From: Betaproteobacteria bacterium
Lineage (GTDB): Bacteria; Pseudomonadota; Gammaproteobacteria; Burkholderiales; Burkholderiaceae_A
Length of the DNA stretch: 64,000 bases
Assembly: GCA_016868305.1 (NCBI GenBank)
Contig: VGHK01000001.1
Coordinates: 107,721-171,720, forward strand
Direction of reading: 5' to 3'
Position numbers and translations under genes: made by a program. Under the pieces are notes generated by a model, which worked only from the letters and a program-made list of their open reading frames with translations, was not told where the DNA came from and did no database searches. Shown piece by piece: positions 1 to 10,185 of the stretch. Within the stretch, counting starts at the first letter, position 1. The number at the start of each line of letters is the position of its first letter.

Positions 1-324
1 CTCACCGTCTTTGGGGGTGCGAACCTCACCCTCTATTGAGTCTCCCGTATGAAGATTAAAACGGCGAATCTGAGAGGGCGACAGATAGATATCGTCGGTA
101 CTTGCAAGGTACGAAGATTCCGGTGCTCTGAGAAAGCCAAAGCCATCGGGTAACACCTCCAGCACGCCGTCACCAAAGATCTGCTCGCCGGTCTTTGCCT
201 TTCTTTTGAGAATGGCAAACATCAGTTCCTGCTTGCGAAGCCGGCTGGCATTGTCGATTTCCAGAGTGCTGGCCAGCTCGACGAGCTGGGTTACGGGCAT
301 AGCCTTTAATTCAGACAGATACAT
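1..324 (-). CDS. rho: Transcription termination factor Rho, N-terminal part (cut by window edge)
   Basis: This is the N-terminal ~108 residues of Rho, the hexameric RNA helicase that terminates transcription. The translation starts [19 protein letters not shown], the Rho_N helical domain, and continues through [18 protein letters not shown] into the RNA-binding OB fold ([14 protein letters not shown], then [20 protein letters not shown]), all hallmark Rho segments. The rest lies beyond position 1. It follows trxA by 32 bp on the same strand, the usual betaproteobacterial trxA-rho order, so it is probably co-transcribed. There is no convincing Shine-Dalgarno upstream of the ATG: the 30 bases before it are a C/T run on the coding strand. 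Confidence 0.95.
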   Translation of the reverse strand, partial: MYLSELKAMPVTQLVELASTLEIDNASRLRKQELMFAILKRKAKTGEQIFGDGVLEVLPDGFGFLRAPESSYLASTDDIYLSPSQIRRFNLHTGDSIEGEVRTPKDGE

Positions 325-356
325 GAGAAGAAGAGAAGAGGAGGAGAGAAAAGGCT

Positions 357-683
357 TTAGATCTGACTATCGATCCAGGCCGTGAGCTGGGACTTTGCTG
401 CTGCCCCGACCTTTTGCGAGACCACTGCTCCGTTTTTAAACAGGATGAGGGTGGGAATGCCGCGGATGCCATGCTTTGCAGGAACCGCCGCGTTTTCGTC
501 GACGTTGAGCTTGGCAACGGTGAGCTTGCCGCCGTATTCCTTGGCAATCTCTTCAACGATCGGGCCAATCATTTTGCAGGGGCCACACCATTCGGCCCAG
601 AAGTCTACTAAGACAGGGAGATCGGATTTCAATACATCGGACTCGAAGCTTGCATCGGTAACAACTTTTACGGAATCGCTCAT
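357..683 (-). CDS. trxA: Thioredoxin 1
   Basis: Thioredoxin is a small cytoplasmic dithiol-disulfide oxidoreductase that serves ribonucleotide reductase, methionine sulfoxide reductase and other partners. The 108-residue product has the usual length and carries the active site WCGPCK preceded by VDFWAE, plus the cis-proline segment [13 protein letters not shown] longer reading frame extends upstream to 737, but the conserved thioredoxin N-terminus ([17 protein letters not shown]) begins at the ATG at 683, so that start is chosen. It is transcribed towards rho. Confidence 0.95.
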   Translation of the reverse strand: MSDSVKVVTDASFESDVLKSDLPVLVDFWAEWCGPCKMIGPIVEEIAKEYGGKLTVAKLNVDENAAVPAKHGIRGIPTLILFKNGAVVSQKVGAAAKSQLTAWIDSQI

Positions 684-884
684 GATTATTCGGAAAAATA
701 AATAAGGGGAAGGTGAAGGGGCCCTCGCGAGGTGCACCAGAGACAGCCAGACAGTGAAATAAAAACGCCTTTGGGAGACCGGGGAGGAATCGTATTGCGC
801 GGCTGCTACTAGGGATTGGGGCGAAGGGCAGCCGATCTAGGCCGGTAGTGTAGCGCATAAGCCCCTGACGCGCGCAACCCCTTC

Positions 885-901
885 GCTTGATACACTGCTT
901 G
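885..901 (+). promoter_or_regulatory. Probable promoter -10 region for the SRP RNA
   Basis: An extended -10 like sequence, TTGATACACT (887-896), lies about 7 bases before the inferred 5' end of the 4.5S RNA. No good -35 hexamer is visible at the usual distance. The assignment rests on position relative to the RNA. Confidence 0.4.
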
Positions 902-1001
902 CTGGCGGGCCGCCCCGCATTGTGAGCCTGTGAACCTGGTCAGGTCGGGAACGAAGCAGCCACAGCGGGTCCTTGCAAGTGCCGGGGGTCCGGCTCGCCT
1001 C
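902..1001 (+). ncRNA. ffs: 4.5S signal recognition particle RNA
   Basis: This is the small bacterial SRP RNA, partner of Ffh in co-translational targeting of inner-membrane proteins. The conserved Ffh-binding apical region is present (GGTCAGGTCGGGAACGAAGC at 938-957; the common form is GGTCAGGTCCGGAAGGAAGC). The ends pair: GGCGGGCC at 904-911 with GGCTCGCC at 992-999, giving an 8-bp terminal helix with one G-U pair. Location directly upstream of dnaX is typical for Burkholderiales. The exact ends are inferred from pairing. The GTCGGGAACG tetraloop region departs slightly from the commonest sequence. Confidence 0.92.
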
Positions 1002-1090
1002 CTTTGCGTTCCGATGTTCCCTATGCATGCTCTGCACACTATGCCTTTTGCCTGTCTTATCGCCTTGACGAAAAACCTGTCTCTTACACG

Positions 1091-2833
1091 ATGACAGGAC
1101 TATTCGAAGACCTCCCTTCTGCCGGGGCGCAGGCACCGGTTGCGCTGGCGCGCAAGTGGCGGCCGCGCAGCTTTGCCACCGTGGTCGGCCAGGACCATGT
1201 GGTGAGGGCTCTCCAGCATGGGCTTGCCCAGAACCGGCTGCACCATGCCTACCTTTTGACAGGCTCGCGTGGGGTAGGAAAGACCACCCTTGCTCGCATT
1301 CTTGCCAAGGCCCTGAACTGCGAGACAGGCCTTGTGGCAGAGCCCTGCGGCCAGTGTGGCAGCTGCCAGGAAATCGATGCCGGGCGGTTCGTGGACTACA
1401 TCGAAATCGATGCCGCTTCTAACCGTGGGGTCGCCGAGATACAGCAGCTGCTTGAGCAGTCCCGTTTTGCCCCCACCTCAGGCCGTTACAAGGTCTATGT
1501 CATCGACGAGGTACACATGCTCTCGGGGCATGCCTTTAACGCCATGCTCAAAACCCTTGAAGAGCCCCCCGCGCAGGTGAAGTTCATTCTTGCCACCACA
1601 GACCCGCAGAAGATCCCGGTTACCGTGCTCTCGCGTTGCCTGCAGTTCAGCCTGAAAAACCTGCGCGTCGATGCGCTAGAAGGCCATCTGCATTTTGTGC
1701 TTCAGCAAGAGGGCGTGGTTGCCGAGTCCTCTGCGGTGCATGCGCTGGCCCGTGCCGCCCAGGGCTCTGTGCGTGATGCCCTTTCGCTTACTGATCAGGC
1801 GATTGCCTATGGCGGCGGCACGATCAGTCAAGAGGCCGTCGACCAGATGCTTGGTCTGGTGCATAGAGAGGCTCTGATTGCGCTGGCGGGGCATCTTGCC
1901 CGGGGCGAGGCCCAAGACAGCCTTGCCACGGCCGAGGCCCTGGTCACCGCAGGGGCGTTGGCCGATGCGGTTCTCGAGTCTCTTGCCCGGATCTATCACG
2001 AGGCGGCCCTCGTGTCGGCGCTGGGCCTTTCCGATGCGGTCTCTGACCCGGCTATCGCACCTTTGGCCCAGGCGCTTGGGCCTGAGCGGGCCCAGTTGGG
2101 CTACCAGATTCTGGTGCTGGGGCGGCGAGACCTTGCCCTGGCCCCCGATGAGTCCACCGGGCTGCAGATGACCCTGCTGCGGCTTCTGGCATTTTCTCCA
2201 GAAACTGTGGCTGGCGAACCGGGCGGTGCTGGCGGCCGTTCTGGCCAGAGGTCTGCAGTAAAGGCAGCAGCGCTGGTTGCCGCATCCGGGCAGCGACAGG
2301 CACCCCGCGTGGCGCCCCAGGCCAAAATAACTGCCGCGGTGCCGACTGCCCAGGAGCCTCTTTCAGCTCTGACGCCAGCCCGCTGGCCAGAGGTCGCCCG
2401 GTGTCTTAGTCTCGCGGGCCTGTCGCGGCAGTTTGCCCAGCAGTCTGGCTTTGAAGGATTCCACCCGCAGCGTGCAGACCAGCTTCTGTTCAGTGTTCCG
2501 CTGGATGCCCTCGCCGAGGAGGCCGTTGTGCATAGGGTAACGACCAGCCTCGAGGAGTACTTTGGCCAGAAGCTGAAGCTTCAGGTGCGGGTTTCCGCGC
2601 CAAGCGGGCCCACCGCCGCCGCCCAGGATGCAGGCAAAAGGGCCCAGGCACTTGCCGATGCTGAGGCCTCAATTGTCCAGTCTGCCCTAGTTCAGAATCT
2701 TATTCGCAGGTTTGATGCGAAGATCATTCCCGGATCAATCCGGCCGATCGGTGAAGCGACGCAGTCGGCCGACTCGTTGCCCCCGGCCGATCCAATAACG
2801 GCAGCGATGCCATCTCCAGGAGAACCACGATGA
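1091..2833 (+). CDS. dnaX: DNA polymerase III subunit tau (clamp loader ATPase)
   Basis: Tau is the AAA+ clamp-loader subunit that loads the beta clamp and tethers polymerase cores at the replication fork. The 580-residue product begins with a short extension, then [11 protein letters not shown]. It has Walker A GSRGVGKT at about residues 58-65, four zinc-ligand cysteines at about 77, 86, 89 and 92, Walker B VIDEVHML, and the sensor/arginine-finger segment PVTVLSRC. After about residue 380 it becomes low-complexity and Ala/Pro-rich before the C-terminal domain. The frame is open upstream to 1004, but that part would overlap the SRP RNA, so ATG 1091 is preferred. I saw no A-AAA-AAG slippery site, so a shorter gamma form is not evident. 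Confidence 0.93.
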   Translation: MTGLFEDLPSAGAQAPVALARKWRPRSFATVVGQDHVVRALQHGLAQNRLHHAYLLTGSRGVGKTTLARILAKALNCETGLVAEPCGQCGSCQEIDAGRFVDYIEIDAASNRGVAEIQQLLEQSRFAPTSGRYKVYVIDEVHMLSGHAFNAMLKTLEEPPAQVKFILATTDPQKIPVTVLSRCLQFSLKNLRVDALEGHLHFVLQQEGVVAESSAVHALARAAQGSVRDALSLTDQAIAYGGGTISQEAVDQMLGLVHREALIALAGHLARGEAQDSLATAEALVTAGALADAVLESLARIYHEAALVSALGLSDAVSDPAIAPLAQALGPERAQLGYQILVLGRRDLALAPDESTGLQMTLLRLLAFSPETVAGEPGGAGGRSGQRSAVKAAALVAASGQRQAPRVAPQAKITAAVPTAQEPLSALTPARWPEVARCLSLAGLSRQFAQQSGFEGFHPQRADQLLFSVPLDALAEEAVVHRVTTSLEEYFGQKLKLQVRVSAPSGPTAAAQDAGKRAQALADAEASIVQSALVQNLIRRFDAKIIPGSIRPIGEATQSADSLPPADPITAAMPSPGEPR

Positions 2834-3159
2834 TGAAAGGTCAGATTGCCGGGCTGATGCGGCAGGCCCAGCAGATGCAGGAGAAGATCAAACAGGCGCA
2901 AGACTCCCTGGCGGATCTTCAGGTAGAAGGCCAGGCGGGTTCCGGCCTGGTAAAGCTTGTCATGACCGGTAAGCATCAGGTGAAGTCTCTGGCGATCGAC
3001 CCGAGCCTCATGACCAGCGACCCCGATGACCGCGAGACCCTGCAAGACCTGCTGGTTGCGGCAGTCAATGATGCGGTGGCTAAGGTAGAGCAGATGTCTA
3101 ACGAGCGAATGTCTGCGGTCACTGCAGGGCTACCCTTGCCTCCTGGCTTTCGCCTCTAG
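2830..3159 (+). CDS. ybaB: YbaB/EbfC family nucleoid-associated protein
   Basis: This small DNA-binding protein of 109 residues begins [20 protein letters not shown], the diagnostic start of the YbaB/EbfC family, which forms tweezer-like dimers with helical arms. The tail [22 protein letters not shown] is also typical. Its ATG overlaps the dnaX stop; the second ATG at 2833 is an equally possible start. The dnaX-ybaB-recR order is widespread in bacteria and implies one operon. Its biological role remains loosely defined, with proposals in nucleoid organisation and recombination. Confidence 0.93.
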   Translation: MMKGQIAGLMRQAQQMQEKIKQAQDSLADLQVEGQAGSGLVKLVMTGKHQVKSLAIDPSLMTSDPDDRETLQDLLVAAVNDAVAKVEQMSNERMSAVTAGLPLPPGFRL

Positions 3160-3177
3160 TTTAAGTAAAAGGCTGGG

Positions 3178-3828
3178 ATGGCTGGATCGCTGTCTCGTGC
3201 GGATTCTGTGGGCGCGGCGCCAAGCCTTGCGGCCCTCACCGAGTCCTTTGCGCGCCTTCCGGGCGTGGGTCCGAAGACGGCACAGCGCATGGCCTTTCAT
3301 CTGCTGCAGCATGACCGCGAAGGGGCAGAGCAGCTGGGCCATAGCCTGCTCAATGCCCTCTCCAGGCTAGAGCCCTGCCGTCGTTGCAATACCTTCTCCG
3401 AGCAGCCGGTATGTCCTACCTGTCTTGATGAGACCAGAGACCATGGACAGCTCTGCGTCGTGGAAAGCCCCGCAGACCTGCTTGTCATGGAACAGACCCG
3501 AAGCTATCGGGGGCTGTACTTTGTCCTGATGGGGCGGCTTTCGCCGCTCGATGGCCTTGGCCCCGCACAGCTGCCTTTAGAGCGTCTGCTCGAACGCGCG
3601 CGCGAAGAGGCACTTACCGAGGTGATTCTCGCCACCAACTTCACGCCCGAGGGCGAGGCCACCGCCCATGCCATTACGGGGCTGCTGCAGAGTCTGATAC
3701 GAGCCGTGCCGCTTCGTATTACCCGGCTTGCCCGCGGCGTTCCGCTGGGCGGAGAGCTGGAATATGTCGACCTGGGTACTGTTGCCCAGGCCTTCCGTGA
3801 CCGTCGCGAAAAGGAGCCTTCCAAATGA
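3178..3828 (+). CDS. recR: Recombination mediator protein RecR
   Basis: RecR acts with RecF/RecO to load RecA on SSB-coated gaps. The 216-residue product has the helix-hairpin-helix segment [18 protein letters not shown], the four-cysteine zinc finger [16 protein letters not shown] and a Toprim domain starting [16 protein letters not shown]. The N-terminus carries about 15 more residues than many RecR proteins; an initiator nearer ALTESFARL is not available in a better context. The stop codon overlaps the start of the next gene (ATGA), suggesting translational coupling. Confidence 0.94.
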   Translation: MAGSLSRADSVGAAPSLAALTESFARLPGVGPKTAQRMAFHLLQHDREGAEQLGHSLLNALSRLEPCRRCNTFSEQPVCPTCLDETRDHGQLCVVESPADLLVMEQTRSYRGLYFVLMGRLSPLDGLGPAQLPLERLLERAREEALTEVILATNFTPEGEATAHAITGLLQSLIRAVPLRITRLARGVPLGGELEYVDLGTVAQAFRDRREKEPSK

Positions 3829-4199
3829 CGACCGCCCTGTGGTGTCTTCTGATCAGTATGTTTCTGCCTATTGTCTGCGCGGGAATATCCAAGGCCGGCG
3901 GCCAGGGCTATGACAATGCGCAGCCGCGAGACTGGCTGGCCCGCCAGGAGGGCTTTCGCGCCCGCGCGGTAGCGGCCCAGCAGAACAGCTGGGAGGCCCT
4001 GATTATCTTTGCCATCGCTGTGCTTGTGGCCCATGGTGTGGCGGGGCCCTTGGAATCGGTAGACCAGATGGCAGTAGCCTTCGTTCTGGCGCGTCTGGCC
4101 TACATTGTTGCCTATGTCGCGAACTGGGCCCTGTTCCGGTCTCTGGTCTGGCTGCTGGGGTTCTTCCTTAGCATTTCCATCTTTGTTGCTGCCGCCTAG
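3825..4199 (+). CDS. MAPEG family membrane protein
   Basis: The product is 124 residues with four hydrophobic stretches, fitting the MAPEG fold (membrane-associated proteins in eicosanoid and glutathione metabolism). Diagnostic segments are [20 protein letters not shown] followed by [16 protein letters not shown], and a late [20 protein letters not shown]. Bacterial members are mostly uncharacterised, and some have glutathione transferase or peroxidase activity. It is coupled to recR by a 4-bp overlap and ends about 150 bp before carA. The substrate cannot be inferred from sequence. Confidence 0.85.
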   Translation: MTTALWCLLISMFLPIVCAGISKAGGQGYDNAQPRDWLARQEGFRARAVAAQQNSWEALIIFAIAVLVAHGVAGPLESVDQMAVAFVLARLAYIVAYVANWALFRSLVWLLGFFLSISIFVAAA

Positions 4200-4318
4200 T
4201 AGGCCTTGTCTTCCCCGGCTGCCTTGCCGCCGGGGCTGTTGCGGGTCGGCGAGAGATATCAAGGGACATCGCAGCATATTTCTAGCTTGGGCTTCGCCGA
4301 ACCGTAATTCCGCTCCTT

Positions 4319-4342
4319 TATAATCGTCAAAATTACAAGGAG
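4319..4342 (+). promoter_or_regulatory. Candidate -10 box and strong Shine-Dalgarno for carA
   Basis: A perfect TATAAT lies at 4319-4324, 24 bases before the TTG start of carA, with no clear -35 at 17 bp. The Shine-Dalgarno AAGGAG at 4337-4342 is spaced 6 bases from TTG 4349 and decides that start. If transcription started about 7 bases after the -10, the leader would be very short (roughly 15-20 nt). Confidence 0.45.
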
Positions 4343-4348
4343 TTTATT

Positions 4349-5629
4349 TTGCAGGTTCGCCAGCTGCTGGCCGCGGTGCAGACCGATGCGGCCGGATTCT
4401 CTTCGTCTGTGTCTTCTCAGTTTCCCATTGCTGTTCTTGCCCTTGCCGATGGCAGTCTTTTCGAAGGCTTCTCAATTGGTAGCCCCGGACAGACCACCGG
4501 CGAGGTGGTCTTTAATACGGCCTTAACGGGCTACCAGGAAATCCTTACGGATCCCAGCTACTGCCAGCAGCTCGTCACCCTTACCTATCCGCATATCGGC
4601 AACACCGGCTGGAATAGCGAAGACCATGAGTCGGCAAAGGTGCAGGCAGCAGGCCTGATCGTGCGCGACCTTCCACAAGTGGTGTCAAGCTTTCGCAGCG
4701 AGCAGAGCCTTTCAGACGCACTGCAGGCCGCGGGCATAGTAGCCATAGCGGGTATCGATACCCGGGCCCTCACCCGTCGGCTGCGCGAAACCGGGGCACA
4801 GTCGGGGGCCATTGTCTGTGCAGAAGGCTCTGGGCTGATGTCAGGCATGCAGTCGCTCGCTGATCGGGCGGTAATGCTTGCCCGTTCGTTCCCAGGGCTG
4901 GTGGGTGCCGACCTTGCGCAGAAAGTATCAACAGAAAAGTCCTATCGCTGGACAGAGGGCAGCTGGCAGCTGGTCTCGGCCATGACCGGTGCCCCCGCAT
5001 CAAATACGGCCTTCGCCCAGCAACGGCAATCCCCTGCCGAGGCTGCGCCCCATGTCGTAGCCTACGACTTTGGCATCAAGTACAACATTCTGCGTCTGCT
5101 GGTCGACCGTGGCGCCACGGTAACCGTGGTGCCGGCCAAGACGTCGTATGCTGATGCCCTGGCGCTTAAGCCCCAGGGCATTTTTCTCTCCAATGGGCCG
5201 GGAGACCCACAGCCCTGCGACTATGCCATCGCCGTGGCACAGCAGGCGATGGCAGATCGCCTTCCGCTGTTCGGCATCTGCCTGGGGCATCAGATCATGG
5301 CCCTGGCCGCAGGTGCCAAGACCTTAAAGATGAAGTTTGGCCATCACGGTGCCAACCATCCGGTACAAGACCTCGCCTCGGGCCGCGTTTTTATAACCTC
5401 GCAGAACCACGGATTTGCGGTTGACCCGCAGAGCCTGCCCGCGCAGCTTAAGGTAACCCACGTGTCACTGTTCGATGGCTCGATTCAAGGTCTCGCCCAT
5501 ACCCAGGCCCCTGCCTATTGCTTTCAGGGGCACCCTGAGGCAAGCCCTGGGCCGCACGACATCATCCCCTTATTCGACCCGTTCTTTAATGCGATGGCGC
5601 GGGCGGTAAAGGCGGTGGCCCATGCCTAA
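4349..5629 (+). CDS. carA: Carbamoyl phosphate synthase small subunit (glutaminase)
   Basis: This is the glutamine amidotransferase subunit that supplies ammonia to CarB for carbamoyl phosphate, used in arginine and pyrimidine synthesis. The N-terminal CPSase_sm domain starts at [14 protein letters not shown] and includes [20 protein letters not shown]. The class I glutaminase domain carries the nucleophile in GICLGHQIM and the His/Glu pair in [13 protein letters not shown]. At 426 residues it is longer than usual because translation appears to start at TTG 4349, giving about 27 extra N-terminal residues; that TTG has an ideal Shine-Dalgarno. The stop overlaps carB by 8 bp. Confidence 0.95.
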   Translation: MQVRQLLAAVQTDAAGFSSSVSSQFPIAVLALADGSLFEGFSIGSPGQTTGEVVFNTALTGYQEILTDPSYCQQLVTLTYPHIGNTGWNSEDHESAKVQAAGLIVRDLPQVVSSFRSEQSLSDALQAAGIVAIAGIDTRALTRRLRETGAQSGAIVCAEGSGLMSGMQSLADRAVMLARSFPGLVGADLAQKVSTEKSYRWTEGSWQLVSAMTGAPASNTAFAQQRQSPAEAAPHVVAYDFGIKYNILRLLVDRGATVTVVPAKTSYADALALKPQGIFLSNGPGDPQPCDYAIAVAQQAMADRLPLFGICLGHQIMALAAGAKTLKMKFGHHGANHPVQDLASGRVFITSQNHGFAVDPQSLPAQLKVTHVSLFDGSIQGLAHTQAPAYCFQGHPEASPGPHDIIPLFDPFFNAMARAVKAVAHA

Positions 5630-8600
5630 GCGCAGCGATATCAAAACCATTCTCATTATCGGGGCGGGCCCCATTGTCATTGGCCAGGCCTGCGAGTTTG
5701 ACTATTCCGGTGCCCAGGCCTGCAAGGCGTTGAAGCAAGAGGGCTTTAAGGTGGTGCTGGTCAACAGCAACCCGGCCACCATTATGACCGACCCCGAAAC
5801 GGCCGACGTCACCTATATTGAGCCGATCACCTGGCAGATGGTCGCGCGCATTATTGAGAAAGAACGGCCCGATGCCCTACTGCCCACGATGGGTGGGCAG
5901 ACCGCACTGAACTGTGCGCTTGATCTCGCCCGCGAAGGGGTTCTTGCAAAGTACAAGGTAGAGCTCATCGGTGCGCGGGAAGAGGCCATCGAGAAGGCCG
6001 AAGATCGCCAGAAGTTTAAGCAGGCCATGACCAAGATTGGTCTTGCGTCTGCCCAGTCCGGCGTGGCCCATTCTATGGAAGAGGCCTGGCAGGTGCAGCG
6101 CCAGATCGCCGAACTGACTGGCAGTGCGGGCTTTCCCATGGTGATTCGCCCAAGCTTTACCCTGGGCGGCACGGGCGGCGGTATTGCCTACAACGCCGAA
6201 GAATTCGAGACTATTTGTAAGCGGGGCCTGGAGGCCTCTCCCACCCGTGAGCTGCTTATTGAAGAGTCGCTTATTGGCTGGAAAGAGTTTGAGATGGAGG
6301 TGGTGCGCGATAAGGCCGACAACTGCATCATCGTCTGCTCCATTGAGAACCTCGACCCCATGGGTATTCACACCGGAGACTCGATCACGGTGGCGCCTGC
6401 GCAGACGCTGACCGACAAGGAATACCAGATCATGCGCAACGCCTCGATCGCTATTCTGCGAGAGATTGGCGTGGATACTGGGGGCTCGAATGTGCAGTTC
6501 GCCATCAATCCCACCAATGGCCGCATGATCGTGATCGAGATGAACCCCCGGGTCTCGCGGTCTTCGGCCCTGGCCTCTAAGGCCACGGGCTTTCCGATTG
6601 CCAAGGTAGCGGCCAAGCTCGCGGTGGGCTATACCCTCGATGAACTGCGTAACGAGATCACCGGCGGGGCTACACCGGCCTCGTTTGAGCCTTCCATCGA
6701 CTATGTGGTCACCAAGGTGCCGCGCTTTGCCTTTGAAAAATTCCCACTTGCCGATGTCCATCTCACCACCCAGATGAAGTCTGTGGGCGAGGTCATGGCC
6801 ATGGGCCGCACCTTTCAGGAGTCGTTTCAGAAGGCCCTGCGTGGTCTCGAAGTGGGCGTCGATGGCCTGAACCAGAAAACAGTGGACCGCGAGCGTATTG
6901 AAGAAGAGCTGGGCGAACCCGGCCCCGAACGTATCTGGTACGTGGGTGATGCCTTTGCCCAGGGGTTTACCGTCGAAGAAGTCTTTGCGCTGACCCATAT
7001 CGACCGGTGGTTTCTGGTGCAGATCGAAGAAATCGTGCGCATCGAGATGGCCCTTGAGAAAAAGACCCTGGCCGAGATTGATGCGGAGCTTTTCTTCGAA
7101 CTAAAGCGTAAGGGATTCTCCGACAGACGGCTCGCCTACCTGCTCGATACCTCTGAGGCCGAGGTACGCAAGCAGCGCCATGCTCTTGGCGTGCGGCCCG
7201 TGTATAAACGTGTGGACACCTGTGCGGCCGAGTTTGATACCGGCACGTCCTACTTTTATTCCACCTATGAAAAAGAATGTGAGGCTCGGCCCACCGATCG
7301 CAAGAAGGTAATCGTGCTGGGGGGCGGGCCAAACCGCATTGGCCAGGGCATTGAGTTTGACTACTGCTGTGTCCATGCGGCCATGGCCCTGCGTGACGAT
7401 GGCTTTGAGACCATCATGGTGAACTGTAACCCCGAGACGGTCTCCACCGACTACGACACCAGCGACCGGCTCTATTTTGAGCCGCTCACGCTGGAAGACG
7501 TGCTTGAGATCGTCGACATCGAAAAGCCTGTGGGGGTGATCGTGCAGTATGGCGGTCAGACCCCGCTGAAGCTTGCCAAGGCTTTAGAGGCTGCCGGGGT
7601 GCCGATTGTCGGCACCTCACCCGAATCCATTGACATTGCCGAAGACCGCGAGCGGTTCCAAAAACTACTTACCAAGCTTGAACTCTTGCAGCCGCCCAAC
7701 CGCACCGCTCGCAATGAAGAAGAGGCTATGCGCCTTGCCCAGGAAATCGGCTATCCCTTGGTGGTACGCCCGAGCTACGTGCTCGGCGGCCGGGCTATGG
7801 AGATTGTCCATGAACAGAAAGACCTCGAGCGCTACATGAAGGAGGCCGTGAAGGTCTCAAACGATTCGCCTGTGCTGCTTGATCGGTTTTTAAACGACGC
7901 CATCGAGGTCGACGTGGACTGCCTGTCTGATGGCAAGCGTGTGTTTATTGGTGGCGTTATGGAGCACATAGAGCAGGCCGGGGTGCACTCGGGCGACTCC
8001 GCCTGCAGCCTGCCGCCCTATTCTCTGCCAGATGCCGTGGTCACCGAGCTAAAGCGTCAGACCGAGATCATGAGCCGGGCGCTTCATGTGGTTGGCCTAA
8101 TGAACGTGCAGTTTGCCATTCAGGGCCAGACCGTTTTTGTGCTCGAAGTAAACCCTCGGGCCTCGCGCACGGTGCCGTTTGTCTCCAAGGCCACCGGACT
8201 GCCTCTGGCAAAAATCGCCGCCCGGGCCATGCTGGGCAAAAGTCTCGACGAACAGAACATTCGCGGTGAGATTGTCCCCCCTTATTTTTCGGTCAAAGAA
8301 GCGGTTTTTCCCTTCGTGAAGTTTCCGGGTGTCGATACCATTTTGGGGCCCGAAATGAAGTCCACGGGCGAGGTCATGGGCGTTGGTAAGTCCTTTGCCG
8401 AGGCCTTTGTAAAGTCGCAACTGGGCGCCGGCGTACGCCTTCCCGAGCCCGCTCAAACCGGATATGTCTTTCTTAGCGTAAAAAATGCTGATAAGCCAGG
8501 TATTGCCCCGGTGGCCCGCAGCCTGCATCAAATGGGCTTTCGGCTGGTAGCCACACGCGGCACAGCCGCCGCTATTTTGGCAGAGGAGATTCCCGTCACC

Positions 8601-8867
8601 ATCGTGAATAAGGTCACCGAGGGCCGACCCCACGTGGTTGATCTCATAAAAAATGGCGAGATCGTCTTTATGGTCAACACCGTGGAAGAACGGCGTAATG
8701 CTATGGCCGATTCGCGTTCCATACGCACCACCGGGCTTGCCCAGCGGGTGACCACCTACACCACGCTGGCCGGTGCACGGGCTGCCGTCGAGGGCATGAA
8801 GGCTATGGCCGAGGCGAGGCTAGACGTTTATGATCTGCAGTCAATGCACAAGGACCTTGCCCAATGA
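5622..8867 (+). CDS. carB: Carbamoyl phosphate synthase large subunit
   Basis: CarB condenses bicarbonate, ammonia and two ATP into carbamoyl phosphate. The 1081-residue protein has the expected duplicated architecture: a first ATP-grasp half opening with [20 protein letters not shown], a second half opening with [20 protein letters not shown] near residue 565, and a C-terminal MGS-type allosteric domain after about residue 940. ATP-grasp signatures include [18 protein letters not shown] and [17 protein letters not shown]. It overlaps carA upstream and greA downstream (ATGA), so carA-carB-greA form one translationally coupled operon. Confidence 0.97.
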   Translation: MPKRSDIKTILIIGAGPIVIGQACEFDYSGAQACKALKQEGFKVVLVNSNPATIMTDPETADVTYIEPITWQMVARIIEKERPDALLPTMGGQTALNCALDLAREGVLAKYKVELIGAREEAIEKAEDRQKFKQAMTKIGLASAQSGVAHSMEEAWQVQRQIAELTGSAGFPMVIRPSFTLGGTGGGIAYNAEEFETICKRGLEASPTRELLIEESLIGWKEFEMEVVRDKADNCIIVCSIENLDPMGIHTGDSITVAPAQTLTDKEYQIMRNASIAILREIGVDTGGSNVQFAINPTNGRMIVIEMNPRVSRSSALASKATGFPIAKVAAKLAVGYTLDELRNEITGGATPASFEPSIDYVVTKVPRFAFEKFPLADVHLTTQMKSVGEVMAMGRTFQESFQKALRGLEVGVDGLNQKTVDRERIEEELGEPGPERIWYVGDAFAQGFTVEEVFALTHIDRWFLVQIEEIVRIEMALEKKTLAEIDAELFFELKRKGFSDRRLAYLLDTSEAEVRKQRHALGVRPVYKRVDTCAAEFDTGTSYFYSTYEKECEARPTDRKKVIVLGGGPNRIGQGIEFDYCCVHAAMALRDDGFETIMVNCNPETVSTDYDTSDRLYFEPLTLEDVLEIVDIEKPVGVIVQYGGQTPLKLAKALEAAGVPIVGTSPESIDIAEDRERFQKLLTKLELLQPPNRTARNEEEAMRLAQEIGYPLVVRPSYVLGGRAMEIVHEQKDLERYMKEAVKVSNDSPVLLDRFLNDAIEVDVDCLSDGKRVFIGGVMEHIEQAGVHSGDSACSLPPYSLPDAVVTELKRQTEIMSRALHVVGLMNVQFAIQGQTVFVLEVNPRASRTVPFVSKATGLPLAKIAARAMLGKSLDEQNIRGEIVPPYFSVKEAVFPFVKFPGVDTILGPEMKSTGEVMGVGKSFAEAFVKSQLGAGVRLPEPAQTGYVFLSVKNADKPGIAPVARSLHQMGFRLVATRGTAAAILAEEIPVTIVNKVTEGRPHVVDLIKNGEIVFMVNTVEERRNAMADSRSIRTTGLAQRVTTYTTLAGARAAVEGMKAMAEARLDVYDLQSMHKDLAQ

Positions 8868-9343
8868 CCACCACTGTCCCTCTTACCGTGCGCGGCTCAG
8901 AGATGCTCAAGGCCGAGCTGCACCGGCTTAAGCACCAAGAGCGTCCGGCCGTTATTAACGCCATCTCCGAGGCGCGGGCGCAGGGCGATCTTTCCGAAAA
9001 CGCCGAATACGACGCCGCTAAGGAGAAGCAGGGCTTCATCGAAGGCCGCATTGCCGAACTGGAGTCAAAGCTTTCCATGGCCCAGGTGATTGACCCCAAG
9101 ACCCTTGAGCAGGACGGCCGGGTGGTCTTTGGCACCACGGTGCAACTCTCAGACCTCGACTCCGAAGAGACTGTGGTCTATCAGATCGTGGGCGAAGACG
9201 AGGCAGACCTGAAAGACCGCAAGATCTCGATATCCAGCCCGATCGCCCGCGCCCTTATCGGTAAGTCGGTGGGCGATGTTGTTACCGTGCAGGCCCCGGG
9301 TGGGGGCCGAGAGGTCGAGATACTCGAAGTTCGTTACGAGTAA
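8864..9343 (+). CDS. greA: Transcription elongation factor GreA
   Basis: GreA rescues backtracked RNA polymerase by stimulating transcript cleavage. The 159-residue product has the N-terminal coiled-coil hairpin with the acidic tip segment [20 protein letters not shown] (conserved D and E that position the catalytic metal), and the FKBP-like C-terminal domain ([20 protein letters not shown] to [12 protein letters not shown]). It overlaps the carB stop by 4 bp. Its TAA at 9341-9343 is in the same frame as the downstream rlmE reading frame. Confidence 0.96.
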   Translation: MTTTVPLTVRGSEMLKAELHRLKHQERPAVINAISEARAQGDLSENAEYDAAKEKQGFIEGRIAELESKLSMAQVIDPKTLEQDGRVVFGTTVQLSDLDSEETVVYQIVGEDEADLKDRKISISSPIARALIGKSVGDVVTVQAPGGGREVEILEVRYE

Positions 9344-9370
9344 CGGCTGGCGCGCGCTCTGGCAAAAATT

Positions 9371-10099
9371 CTGGCAAAAAATAAATCCAATCCCGCCTGG
9401 ATCCATCGTCACGTTACGGATCCTTACGTGCGGCAGGCGCAGCAGAAGGGCTATCGGTCGCGCGCTGCCTTTAAGCTCCTAGAGATCGATGAGAAGGATC
9501 ACCTTCTTCGCCCTGGTATTACCGTACTGGACCTTGGAGCGGCCCCGGGAAGCTGGTCTCAGGTGATCCGTGAGCGGCTTGCTTATAAATCGGCTGCGCC
9601 ATTAAAGCCAGGTGAACCGTCGGCTGCGGGCCGTGACTACCCGCAAGATTCCCGCCCGCCCGGTATCCGTGGGCGGGTATTGGCCCTTGATCTTTTGCCG
9701 ATGGAGCCGATTGCTGATGTAGTGTTTCTACAAGGTGATTTTCGGGACGAGGCCATAGCGGATCTTTTGGCCCAGCAGCTCGGCGACGAGGGAATCGACC
9801 TTGTTTTGTCGGATATGGCCCCCAACTTGTCGGGAGTGGGGGTGGCTGATGCCGCCCGAGTGATGCACCTCGGGGAGCTCGCCCTGGAATTTGCTGCGCG
9901 ATACCTCAAGCCCAACGGGGCTTTGCTGATAAAGACCTTCCAGGGTAGTGGGTATAGCCAGTTGGTGGAGCAGTTCAAGAAAGTCTTTAAGACCGTGGCG
10001 CCCCGCAAGCCGGGGGCCTCACGGGCAGAGTCGTCAGAAGTGTTTCTGTTGGGCAGAGATTTAAAAAATCAACTGCTTAAGGGTGAAACAAGGGTTTAA
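9371..10099 (+). CDS. rlmE: 23S rRNA (uridine-2'-O) methyltransferase RlmE, probable non-canonical start
   Basis: RlmE (FtsJ) methylates U2552 of 23S rRNA late in 50S assembly. The SAM-binding motif [13 protein letters not shown], the catalytic aspartate segment [14 protein letters not shown] and lysine in [16 protein letters not shown] are present. The conserved family N-terminus [20 protein letters not shown] is encoded in frame from 9374, but no ATG, GTG or TTG lies between the greA stop and that segment. The codon at the expected Met position is CTG (9371-9373), preceded by ATT. The first ordinary start is GTG 9428, which would delete about 19 conserved residues. I give the CTG start as best guess. 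No Shine-Dalgarno is visible; reinitiation after greA, which ends 27 bp upstream, is possible. Confidence 0.85.
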   Translation: MAKNKSNPAWIHRHVTDPYVRQAQQKGYRSRAAFKLLEIDEKDHLLRPGITVLDLGAAPGSWSQVIRERLAYKSAAPLKPGEPSAAGRDYPQDSRPPGIRGRVLALDLLPMEPIADVVFLQGDFRDEAIADLLAQQLGDEGIDLVLSDMAPNLSGVGVADAARVMHLGELALEFAARYLKPNGALLIKTFQGSGYSQLVEQFKKVFKTVAPRKPGASRAESSEVFLLGRDLKNQLLKGETRV

Positions 10100-10185
10100 G
10101 ACGAGTATCCTAAGAAGAATATTGATTTACAGCTGGTGCGTTTCCGCCAGCGCAATACCGGGCAGCTAGCCCAAGGAGTGATGCG

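Noticed and set aside
1091..2833. Programmed frameshift in dnaX to make a gamma subunit
   Set aside because: No A-AAA-AAG or similar slippery heptamer with a downstream hairpin was seen.
4213..4235. Stem-loop CCCCGGC/GCCGGGG after the MAPEG gene as a terminator
   Set aside because: The 7-bp stem is real, but the loop is 9 bases and no T-tract follows, so it does not qualify as an intrinsic terminator.
6000..7000. Long minus-strand open frame (about 370 codons) opposite carB
   Set aside because: It is a shadow of the carB codon pattern; its translation has no domain features and the carB frame is certain.
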